Assembly: GCA_036374175.1 (NCBI GenBank)
Contig: DASUUH010000124.1
Span: forward strand, 50,528 to 114,527
DNA: 64,000 nt
Source: JASLBX01 sp036374175
GTDB taxonomy: Bacteria > Actinomycetota > Actinomycetes > Jiangellales > Jiangellaceae
Direction of reading: 5' to 3'
Positions 57,987 through 64,000 of this stretch are shown here, piece after piece (position 1 is the first letter of the stretch; each line of letters opens with the position of its first letter). The notes under the pieces were generated by a model, which ran no database searches, was not told the origin of the DNA, and saw only the letters and a list, made by a program, of their open reading frames with translations. The position numbers and the translations under genes were made by a program.

Positions 57987-58667
57987 ATGAGCAGCTGGCC
58001 GGCCAACCCGGAGGGACTTGCCGCAGCGCAGGAGGCGCTGGCCGCCGGTCCCAGACCGCCGCCCTGGCAACCGCCAGCCCGAATGACCGTAGGGGGCAGC
58101 TTCGCCTGCCTGCCGCGCGGGGAAGAGGGCACGGGCGCGGCCGGCGATCCCGTCTGGGCGGCCGCCGCCGCATTTCGGGACGGACGTTGCATCGGCCGGG
58201 CGGCCGTACGTGGTGTTGCCGGCGGACCGTACATTCCTGGATTGCTGGCGCTACGCATCGGCCCGTCTCTCGAGGCAGCTGTGCGCGAGCTACCAGTCAC
58301 ACTCGACGTCCTGCTGATCGATGCCACCGGAGCCGATCACCCGCGCCGGGCCGGCCTCGCCGTCCAGTTAGGTGCGGTGTTGGCCCTGCCCACGGTGGGC
58401 GTCACTCACCGCACCCTGATGGCCATCGGTGACTGGCCGCCGGACGAGCGGGCCGCGATCAGCCCGCTACTTCTCGACGGTGAACTGGTCGGCTACTGGC
58501 TCCGCACCCGCGCCGGGCGCCGTCCCGTGGCGGTTCATGCCGGCTGGCGCACCGATGCCGACACCGCCGTCCAGGTCGTCCGCGCTGTCGCCCGGCACCG
58601 CACTCCCACGCCGTTGCGTGAGGCACGTCGAGTTGCACGCCTTGCCCGAGCGGCCGCTGATCTCTGA
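57987..58667 (+). CDS. Degenerate endonuclease V-fold protein
   Basis: Protein of 226 residues that aligns along its full length to endonuclease V: wedge motif GGPYIPGLLALR near residue 80, IDATGADHPRRAGLAVQLG near 112 and LPTVGV near 135. Of the four E. coli catalytic residues, only D110 is kept (IDATG for VDGHG). D35 (GADV) is replaced by GGSF, E89 (SFREYP) by ALRIGP, and H214 (TGHRVS) by AGWRTD. Nicking of inosine-containing DNA is therefore unlikely. The protein may bind nucleic acid without cutting. It follows the amidohydrolase gene by 9 bp. Confidence 0.8.
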   Translation: MSSWPANPEGLAAAQEALAAGPRPPPWQPPARMTVGGSFACLPRGEEGTGAAGDPVWAAAAAFRDGRCIGRAAVRGVAGGPYIPGLLALRIGPSLEAAVRELPVTLDVLLIDATGADHPRRAGLAVQLGAVLALPTVGVTHRTLMAIGDWPPDERAAISPLLLDGELVGYWLRTRAGRRPVAVHAGWRTDADTAVQVVRAVARHRTPTPLREARRVARLARAAADL

Positions 58668-58770
58668 GAACGGCGATCGGTGGGGTCGTTCGGCCCTGGT
58701 CGAGCCGAGCCCGAAACACGACCGTGGATGGAGCAGCCGCACTCACTCCAATCTGGTCGGTGGTGGCCCG

Positions 58771-59235
58771 ATGCGCATGACTGAAACGACCAAATCCCGA
58801 GGCGGGCAAACCTGGGTGAATCGCGCGATGTACCGCCTGTTGCGGTCCCCGTTCTCGCGGCTCGTGAACGGGACGATCATGGCACTCACCGTGTACGGAC
58901 GTCGTACCGGCCTGCCGTACACGTTTCCGGTGCAGTACGTCCAGCGCGGTGACGTGCTGTGGGTCTACGTGGGCAGCAGTGATGAGAAGACCTGGTGGCG
59001 CAACCTCGCGCGGGAGTCGCAGGTACGGGTGCTGTTGCGCGGCCGGATGCGCCACGGTCGGGCTATCGCATACACCCACGACCGCGATCCCGGCCTGGTG
59101 GAAGAAGGGCTACGCCAATGGGCAGACCGGTTTCCCGGCATAGCCAAGCGGCTCGGCATTCCTCCGGGTGACGATGAGGCGTTCGCGGCGGCCGCCTTGC
59201 GGACCACCATCGTCCAGGTTCGCCTCGAACGTTAG
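58771..59235 (+). CDS. Nitroreductase-family deazaflavin (F420)-dependent oxidoreductase-like protein
   Basis: Protein of 154 residues of the DDN/FDOR split-barrel family: WVNRAMYRLLRSPFSRLVNG at the start, VYGRRTGLPYTFPVQYVQRGD, VYVGSSDEKTWWRNLARES and VRVLLRGRMRHGRA, with TIVQVRLER at the end. Members use the coenzyme F420H2, typical of actinobacteria, on nitroimidazoles or quinones. The start is ATG 58771 or 58777. Its stop overlaps the stop of the convergent 2TM gene. Specific substrate is unknown. Confidence 0.85.
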   Translation: MRMTETTKSRGGQTWVNRAMYRLLRSPFSRLVNGTIMALTVYGRRTGLPYTFPVQYVQRGDVLWVYVGSSDEKTWWRNLARESQVRVLLRGRMRHGRAIAYTHDRDPGLVEEGLRQWADRFPGIAKRLGIPPGDDEAFAAAALRTTIVQVRLER

Positions 59236-59501
59236 GGCAGGCGCTCCATCTCCCGGCGGATGCGCTCTTCGCTGAGCGGACGGCGGAACACGTCCATGCC
59301 GTGGAAGAACAGCCCGATTCCCCAGCCGGCAAGTGGGAACATCGGCCAGAAGAAGCCGGCGCCGGTGGCGTACCAGACGATCACGATCAGAGTGTTGATC
59401 AGCACGTATCCGGCTAGGTGAGTCCAGAACTCGGACCGCTTCTTCAGCCGCTCGATGGCCTGGCTCCGCAGCTCGGCATCGTGGTCGTGCATCGTTGTCA
59501 T
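59232..59501 (-). CDS. 2TM domain-containing protein
   Basis: Protein of 89 residues with a basic helical N-terminus (AIERLKKRSEFWTHLAGYVLIN) and two membrane helices (LAGYVLINTLIVIVWY; FPLAGWGIGLFFHGMDVF), then a basic end (RRPLSEERIRREMERLP). It is the small 2TM-domain family, of unknown function, sometimes fused to sensor kinases. GGAGG in the leader precedes the ATG at 59501. Confidence 0.85.
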   Translation of the reverse strand: MTTMHDHDAELRSQAIERLKKRSEFWTHLAGYVLINTLIVIVWYATGAGFFWPMFPLAGWGIGLFFHGMDVFRRPLSEERIRREMERLP

Positions 59502-59631
59502 GTCAGCCTCCTTGGCAGTGACGAGGTCAACTCAGGTGGCCTTGGTGTCCTACGGTGAGAGTGCCTCTTCCTGCCGGGTTGACGGCAGGGTCGTACGGCT
59601 CTGACCGCCGGGACCATCCGCCCACGTTGGT

Positions 59632-60441
59632 CTACGGCCCACCTTGCTTGACGTACGTCGCGACGTCGGCGTTGTACACGACCTCGTCGGTCGTGAGGGT
59701 GGCCCAGGGTGACCCTTCGTCCAGCCAGGTCAGGCTCGCCTGTCGCGGCAGAGTACGCCCGTCCACGTCGGCCCATTCGACGACCTCGTTGATCCATAAG
59801 GTCTTTGTGTCGCTGTCCGCACCCTTGTAGCGCATCGATTCGATAAGCCGGATCAGGTGGGTATCAGGGTCGAAGCGGACGATAAAGGTCTCCTCCCGCT
59901 CACCGAACGGCACAGTGAGCCTCGCCGACTGATCATCGATCGATTCCCACCGAACACGTGGATCGGTGACCCAGATCGACGGCATCCAAATCGCCTCAGC
60001 CCACAGCGCCAGGTTGGCGCCCTGATCGATTTTGGCTCCTTCGCTTACTCCACCTGGCACTTCGAGCCGGGCGTGGCCGTCCAGGTAGAACTCATTGACC
60101 GTGAGCATGCCCAGACCGAACATCGTGGTCTGGATGTAATGCCGGTAGTCCTGGCCGGTGTCGTGGACGAACCGGTACCGTACCGGGAATCCGATGCCCG
60201 CGATCCGCATCCGACCGCGGCCACTTATCACCGCGCTTTCGATCACCGGTACCTCGTCACCGTAGATCTCGTGGTAGAAGCGAGTCACCGGGGTCGGCAG
60301 ATCGTCCGGCAGCGGGATCGTGGCCGGCTCGTTGGCTTCTAACGACGGAGCAGCCAGCGGCCGCGGGCTGACCTGCAGGCCCAGCCACGCCACGAGAACC
60401 ACTGTCGCCACACTGGCCGCGACGATGGCGACGACCCTCAT
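59632..60441 (-). CDS. DUF6544/DUF6920-like protein (second copy)
   Basis: Protein of 269 residues with one N-terminal membrane anchor (VVAIVAASVATVVLVAWLG) and a beta-rich body: VISGRGRMRIAGIGFPVRYR, EGAKIDQGANLALWAEAIWM, WINEVVEWADVDGRTLPRQA and an ending YNADVATYVKQGGP. It is paralogous to the gene at 25548-26390, sharing IDQGANLxLWxE. No function is known. The ATG at 60441 overlaps the stop of the membrane protein gene upstream (ATGA), so the two are coupled. Confidence 0.7.
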   Translation of the reverse strand: MRVVAIVAASVATVVLVAWLGLQVSPRPLAAPSLEANEPATIPLPDDLPTPVTRFYHEIYGDEVPVIESAVISGRGRMRIAGIGFPVRYRFVHDTGQDYRHYIQTTMFGLGMLTVNEFYLDGHARLEVPGGVSEGAKIDQGANLALWAEAIWMPSIWVTDPRVRWESIDDQSARLTVPFGEREETFIVRFDPDTHLIRLIESMRYKGADSDTKTLWINEVVEWADVDGRTLPRQASLTWLDEGSPWATLTTDEVVYNADVATYVKQGGP

Positions 60442-61331
60442 GCCGTCCGCCACAGGCTTGGCAGCAGCCAGCCCGGGACAACCGGACGGATCCGCCGCAT
60501 CACGACGACTATCCAGCCGCCGCTCACCAGCACGATCACGCTCCAGATCGCGGTCTCGGCGCCGTTGATCTGACCGGCCCCGGCGTAGACGAACGCGTTC
60601 ATGAACAGCAGCGCCAGACCGACCGTGGTCATCTTGACCAGCAGAATTGCTGCGAGCACCGGTGCTGCTGGCCGACCTCGGAGCAATAACACACCTGTTG
60701 CGATCATCAGCGGGAGCACGATGGCAAGGTCAAGGACGTGCACCGGGTTGGGAATGTCGTAGACGAACAAACCCTCGGGTACGCCGCCGGGAATGGCAGG
60801 GATAATCTGCGCCAGCCAGAGTCCGACGAACAGGGCTCCGACAGCGAGCAGGAATCCGCCGAGCGGACGGCGCGGGACGTCGGCAAAGGCACCGGAGACG
60901 ATCGAGACGTCGATCCGTAGCAGGCCATTGAGGACCCCGTACGCGGCCAGCCCGATCGCCGCGACGTACACCAGGAACATGTCGTTGAACGGCGTGACGA
61001 CGTACATCAGGTACGTGTAGGCGACGTAGAACAGCAGCGCCAGCCACACGATGTGGGCCCGCAGTGATCCGGCGCGGGCGCGAGCGCCGGCCCACAGCAG
61101 CACCGGAACGGTGAGGAGGGTGAGCAGGTCCTGGCCGCGAAGGGTCTCGGGCAATGTCTCACGGACGCCCGCCGGCGCGCGGTATGCGCCATCGACCAAC
61201 AGCCCGTAGGCCGTCGCGGCCACCAGAACCGCCGCCACGGCCACGGTGTACCACATAGGCAGGGTGGGCGCCCGGCTCGATTCAGATCGCTGCGCCGTTG
61301 CCGTGCCGTTGATCACGGACTGTGTAGCCAC
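60438..61331 (-). CDS. Eight-helix integral membrane protein
   Basis: Protein of 297 residues with about eight hydrophobic segments, beginning MWYTVAVAAVLVAATAYGLL and including IVWLALLFYVAYTYLMYVV, LGGFLLAVGALFVGLWLAQI, LDLAIVLPLMIATGVLLL and IWSVIVLVSGGWIVVVMR. I do not recognise a named family. It is followed by the DUF6544-like gene with ATGA overlap and preceded by the SRPBCC gene (6 bp apart), giving a three-gene operon. Confidence 0.75.
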   Translation of the reverse strand: MATQSVINGTATAQRSESSRAPTLPMWYTVAVAAVLVAATAYGLLVDGAYRAPAGVRETLPETLRGQDLLTLLTVPVLLWAGARARAGSLRAHIVWLALLFYVAYTYLMYVVTPFNDMFLVYVAAIGLAAYGVLNGLLRIDVSIVSGAFADVPRRPLGGFLLAVGALFVGLWLAQIIPAIPGGVPEGLFVYDIPNPVHVLDLAIVLPLMIATGVLLLRGRPAAPVLAAILLVKMTTVGLALLFMNAFVYAGAGQINGAETAIWSVIVLVSGGWIVVVMRRIRPVVPGWLLPSLWRTA

Positions 61332-61337
61332 GGGTCT

Positions 61338-61775
61338 TCACCTCATGCTGGGAGCTTCGAGAGTTCGTTTCAGGTTCGCCCAGACGATGGACACCTGGCG
61401 GCGTCCGGCGGCGGCCAGCAATGGCGTCAGCAACTTGAGCAGGCCACGTGGCTCCAGAGTCGAAGACCACCGCATTCGCGTACCGCTGCCGTCGGGTTCG
61501 AACGCGAGATCGCTGTGGATCTGCATGGACGACAGGTGGGTCGTCGAGCCGAGCCGCCGGGGCCGCTCATAGTTGGTAATCTCGATGATCATCTCGACCG
61601 AGCGGCCCAGGCTCGCGCCTGCGGACCGAAACTGCGTCCCGACACCGATGGGCCCGGCTGTGATGAGCTGGGCATCCCGAACCCGCGGGTCGTAGTTGTT
61701 GCGTTCGTCGGCAACGAAGTCGAAGACCACGTCGGCCGGCCGGTCGATGAACGTCTCACCCGAGAGGGACAACAC
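61338..61775 (-). CDS. SRPBCC-family protein
   Basis: Protein of 145 residues with the START/SRPBCC fold: GETFIDRPADVVFDFVADERN at the N-terminus, GTQFRSAGASLGR, RLGSTTHLSSMQIHSDLAFEPDGSG and a long C-terminal helix with LLAAAGRRQVSIVWANLKRTLE. These proteins bind hydrophobic ligands. GGAGGTGATCC before the GTG at 61775 is a very strong ribosome site. It is the first gene of a three-gene operon with the membrane protein and DUF6544-like protein. Confidence 0.87.
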   Translation of the reverse strand: MLSLSGETFIDRPADVVFDFVADERNNYDPRVRDAQLITAGPIGVGTQFRSAGASLGRSVEMIIEITNYERPRRLGSTTHLSSMQIHSDLAFEPDGSGTRMRWSSTLEPRGLLKLLTPLLAAAGRRQVSIVWANLKRTLEAPSMR

Positions 61776-61864
61776 ACCGGATCACCTCCGAACCCCAGCA
61801 TGCGGGGTTCACGGCGGCGTCAAGCAGGGCCTAGAGTCCTGCGACCGGTGGCCGTACGTCCCGG

Positions 61865-62785
61865 TCAGCGATCGACGACCACGACCTCGTGCTGTCCAGC
61901 GGTCGGTGGGACCCCGGTGTCGAACTTGGCGTTGACCAGCGCAAGCCGGCTGCCGTGGCGGGCGATCGTGGTCGGCACCTGGAACGCCGGGTGGGTGATC
62001 ACATTCTCGACGGTCGCCGACGACAGGTCCGGGCTGAGCCGTAGCTCGGTCACCTGGTTGAGGAAGTTCTGCACCGCCCACACTCGGCCGGCCTCGAGCA
62101 GGATGCCGTCGACCGCCGGTAGCTCGGCACCCGCGATTGGGGCGCTCGCGCCGGTGGCCGGGTCGACCGTGTAGAGCGTCTCGTCGCTGCTGTGCGCGAC
62201 GATCAACGTCTTGCCGTTCGGAGTGGCCGCAATGCCGTTCAGGTTGAAATCACCGGACAGGTTCGCCGCTGGTCCGGTGAGTACGAGAGTGGACGCAGCG
62301 CCGACGGATCCATCGGGTGCGATGGGAACCCGGTAGAGGTGCGGGTGGACGGAGTCGGTGAACCACGCTGCGTCCCTGGTCACGGTGACATCGTTGACGA
62401 AGGTGCCCTGCGCTGGATCGATCAACGCAACGGCGGCCACGTCGGCGCCCGTCGCGGTGTCGTAGAAGAAGCCCATACCGGTGACTCCGCCGGCGACGGC
62501 CAGCAGGTCATGGCGGGTGTCGGCCGCCATCCCCACGGCCATTCGGCCCGCGGGTGCGTCGATGAACAGCGCGGCCGATCCTGAGCGGAGATCGCCCCGA
62601 TAGATGTCACCTTGAACCAGGTCTCCGGCGTAGAAGGTCGATCCGGCACCGATCGCGATGCCCTCCGCCGAGGTTGCCCCGGGGAGCACGATGACGTCAG
62701 GGAACGGCTGCGCCTGCGCCGTACCTGTCAGAGCGGTCGCGGCAACGATGCCCGCGACGGACAAGATGGTGTATACACGTCGCAT
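61865..62785 (-). CDS. Secreted beta-propeller (SMP-30/gluconolactonase-like) protein
   Basis: Protein of 306 residues. A signal peptide (ILSVAGIVAATALTGTAQA) is followed by repeated blade-like units: ATSAEGIAIGAGSTFYAGDL, DAAWFTDSVHPHLYRVP, DFNLNGIAATPNGKTLIVAH and LPAVDGILLEAGRVWAV. The pattern SxGIAxxxxGxxYxxD is typical of SMP-30/gluconolactonase-like six-bladed propellers. A calcium-dependent lactonase or a binding role is possible. AGGAGG precedes the ATG at 62785 by 7 bases. Exported, probably extracellular. Confidence 0.82.
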   Translation of the reverse strand: MRRVYTILSVAGIVAATALTGTAQAQPFPDVIVLPGATSAEGIAIGAGSTFYAGDLVQGDIYRGDLRSGSAALFIDAPAGRMAVGMAADTRHDLLAVAGGVTGMGFFYDTATGADVAAVALIDPAQGTFVNDVTVTRDAAWFTDSVHPHLYRVPIAPDGSVGAASTLVLTGPAANLSGDFNLNGIAATPNGKTLIVAHSSDETLYTVDPATGASAPIAGAELPAVDGILLEAGRVWAVQNFLNQVTELRLSPDLSSATVENVITHPAFQVPTTIARHGSRLALVNAKFDTGVPPTAGQHEVVVVDR

Positions 62786-62888
62786 GATCAAACCTCCTGG
62801 ACCGACAACCTCGTAACACGGAGCCGGTTATGCGTGCGTTCACAAGCCACGATCGCACGCATTGAGCGATCCGTCAGTTAAGGTCCAG

Positions 62889-63590
62889 ATGTCGACGAAA
62901 TCGGAGCGACCTACGGTGGTCATGGTTTCTGCCAGCTTCAGAGTTCGGCGCGGCCGGCTGGTCGTCCGCAAGGTGATGCTTGCGTTCGCCGGCGTGCTCC
63001 TCGTGTTGCCCTTGGGTGCCTGCGGCTCCGAAGCCACCCAAGCCGCTGGATACGCAGCGAAGGTACGCGGCGAAGCCACGCGCGCGGCCGTCCCAACCCC
63101 CACCCCGTCGGACACACCGACCGAGCAGCCCACTCCCGAACCGGAGGACCAGCCGCTTGAGGGGCCCTACACCGTTCGGATTCCGGAAATCGGCGTCGAC
63201 GCGCAGGTCGTGTCGATCGAGGTGAATGAGGATCGGGTGCTTGTCCCGCCCCGCGAGCTCTCGATCGTCGGCTGGTGGAGCGACGGAGCAGCGCCCGGCT
63301 CTGCAAGAGGATCGGCGGTGCTGGTCGGCCATTCGGCGCGCGCGGGCGGCGGGGTCTTCGACGACGTCGGCGACCTGCAAGCGGGTGACACGATCGAGGT
63401 GGCCGGTGAAAGCGACGCCTTGACCTACGAAGTCGAATCAGTCGAGGTCCTGTCCAAAGCGGATCTTGCCCGCAACGCCGAAGAGATCTTCGACCAGAGC
63501 AGCGCTGGCCGGCTTGTCGTGATCACGTGCGAGGACTTTGACGGCTCGACCTGGCGGTCGAACATAGTCACCATCGCCAAGCCCGCCTGA
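62889..63590 (+). CDS. Class F sortase, probable lipoprotein
   Basis: Protein of about 233 residues. The hydrophobic lead ends in LPLGAC, a good lipobox, after which a Pro/Thr-rich spacer (PTPTPSDTPTEQPTPEP) precedes a sortase barrel: VRIPEIGVDAQVVSIEVNE, catalytic His in VLVGHSARAG near residue 155, catalytic Cys in LVVITCEDFDG near 210 and Arg in STWRSN. Class F sortases are common in actinobacteria and attach or process surface proteins. Start is ATG 62889, with TTAAGG upstream, or 62922. It lies just before the operator and SQR-like gene. Confidence 0.9.
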   Translation: MSTKSERPTVVMVSASFRVRRGRLVVRKVMLAFAGVLLVLPLGACGSEATQAAGYAAKVRGEATRAAVPTPTPSDTPTEQPTPEPEDQPLEGPYTVRIPEIGVDAQVVSIEVNEDRVLVPPRELSIVGWWSDGAAPGSARGSAVLVGHSARAGGGVFDDVGDLQAGDTIEVAGESDALTYEVESVEVLSKADLARNAEEIFDQSSAGRLVVITCEDFDGSTWRSNIVTIAKPA

Positions 63591-63664
63591 CCGGCCTGGA
63601 AACGGTACGGCCCTGGCGCGAGGTGTGTCGATGGTCGGTAAGAGTCGGGACGTTGGACCGTCGC

Positions 63665-63680
63665 ATTCCCCTGGGGGTAT
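63665..63680. promoter_or_regulatory. CsoR/CstR-type operator upstream of the SQR-like gene
   Basis: ATTCCCCTGGGGGTAT, reading ATACCCCCAGGGGAAT on the other strand, has the same AT-flanked C-run/G-run pattern as operators O1 and O2 50 kb away, and ends about 40 bp before the SQR-like start. It is the key link between the two sulfur loci. Confidence 0.6.
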
Positions 63681-63719
63681 CGCAGAGGCTGGGGGCGAAG
63701 AGCCCTGGAGGTGGCTGCA

Positions 63720-64000
63720 ATGCGAAAGAAAGTACTGGTCCTGGGTGGCAACTTCGGCGGGCTGACCGCTGCCCTCAGTGTCAAGAACGAGTTGCGCGGA
63801 GACGTCGACGTCCGGGTGGTATCCGCGTCTGATCGATTCTTGTTCAACCCGTCGCTGATCTGGCTGCCGTTCGGCAAGCGGCGTCCGCAGGACATCACGT
63901 TCCCGCTCGCGCCGACCCTGGAGCGGCACGACGTGGACTTCGTCCACGGCACCGCGACGCACATCGACCCGATCGCCAAGCGCGTGGAGTCGACGGCCGG
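63720..64000 (+). CDS. Sulfide:quinone oxidoreductase-like FAD/NAD(P) protein, partial
   Basis: The first 93 residues of a flavoprotein run off the window edge. VLVLGGNFGGLTAALSVKNEL is an FAD-binding dinucleotide motif, and FLFNPSLIWLPFGKRRPQDITFPL with a following LERHDVDFVHGTATHID fits sulfide:quinone oxidoreductases and related NDH-2/FCC-type proteins, where the substrate-binding cysteines come later and cannot be seen. CTGGAGG at 63704-63710 fixes the ATG at 63720. Preceded by a CstR-type operator, it would oxidise sulfide to persulfide, the substrate for the 13.5-15.2 kb genes. Confidence 0.8.
   Translation, partial: MRKKVLVLGGNFGGLTAALSVKNELRGDVDVRVVSASDRFLFNPSLIWLPFGKRRPQDITFPLAPTLERHDVDFVHGTATHIDPIAKRVESTA

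Noticed and set aside
1..64000. Search for tRNA, rRNA, riboswitch, insertion sequence, integrase or attachment sites
   Set aside because: No tRNA-like cloverleaf ends, transposase motifs or target-site duplications were noticed by reading; absence is not proven without a covariance-model search.

Overview
The window is high-GC DNA with dense genes, frequent GTG starts and many 1-8 bp ATGA/GTGA/TGATG overlaps. Together with an ECF42-type sigma factor, a deazaflavin-dependent nitroreductase-type protein, an Eis-like acetyltransferase, a class F sortase and actinobacterial-style DUFs, this points to the chromosome of an actinomycete. I cannot name the genus from sequence alone. No tRNA, rRNA, CRISPR array, transposase or prophage gene was seen.

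Layout. 0-7.5 kb: a CoA-transferase/aldolase pair, an alpha/beta hydrolase, a class A penicillin-binding protein, and a glyoxalase-fold/YCII(DGPF)/ECF42 sigma-factor module. 7.5-12.1 kb: a four-gene 2-oxoacid:ferredoxin oxidoreductase operon whose last gene joins a GltD-like NAD(P)H oxidoreductase to two [4Fe-4S] clusters. 13.1-17.8 kb: a sulfide/persulfide detoxification locus with a CstR-like repressor, a rhodanese, a persulfide-dioxygenase-like MBL-rhodanese protein, a SulP permease and a DoxX/TQO-like protein. CsoR/CstR-type operators (C-run, TGGG core) precede these genes. A similar site precedes the sulfide:quinone-reductase-like gene that runs off the window end at 63.7 kb, so one regulon probably spans the window. 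17.8-26.4 kb: two two-component systems, an ABC exporter and three small secreted proteins; the first system has a candidate 11-bp-period direct-repeat site at two promoters.

26.9-39.2 kb is a nearly complete purine ring catabolism cluster: an 8-oxoguanine/guanine-deaminase-type amidohydrolase, uraD, uraH, uricase, a PucR regulator, a three-subunit xanthine dehydrogenase, a DUF6986 aldolase-fold protein, allantoinase and allantoicase. It should convert xanthine to ureidoglycolate. No ureidoglycolate lyase or malate synthase is present, and the DUF6986 protein occupies a position where a glyoxylate-handling enzyme would make sense. 39.2-45.5 kb: an HTH/Clp-N pair, a D-amino-acid-oxidase-like protein, a diaminopropionate ammonia-lyase/M20 peptidase pair linked through a 13-codon mini-ORF, and a multicopper oxidase. 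45.5-49 kb: a methyltransferase-like membrane protein and a chromate resistance operon with chrB split into two genes.

49-64 kb is a mixed region: an Eis-like acetyltransferase, MBL and NTF2-fold proteins, hydrolases, a TPR-LuxR regulator, a methyltransferase, an amidohydrolase, an endonuclease-V-fold protein that has lost three of four catalytic residues, a membrane/DUF operon, a beta-propeller protein, a class F sortase and the partial SQR-like gene.

The main non-coding structure is a dispersed palindromic element (two copies, 13.0 and 26.8 kb) with a conserved 38-bp core, several convergent-gene hairpins built on GATC cores, a 40-bp near-perfect palindrome at 12.1 kb and a 59-bp tandem repeat at 22.9 kb. 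All functions are inferred by reading the sequence; no database search was run.
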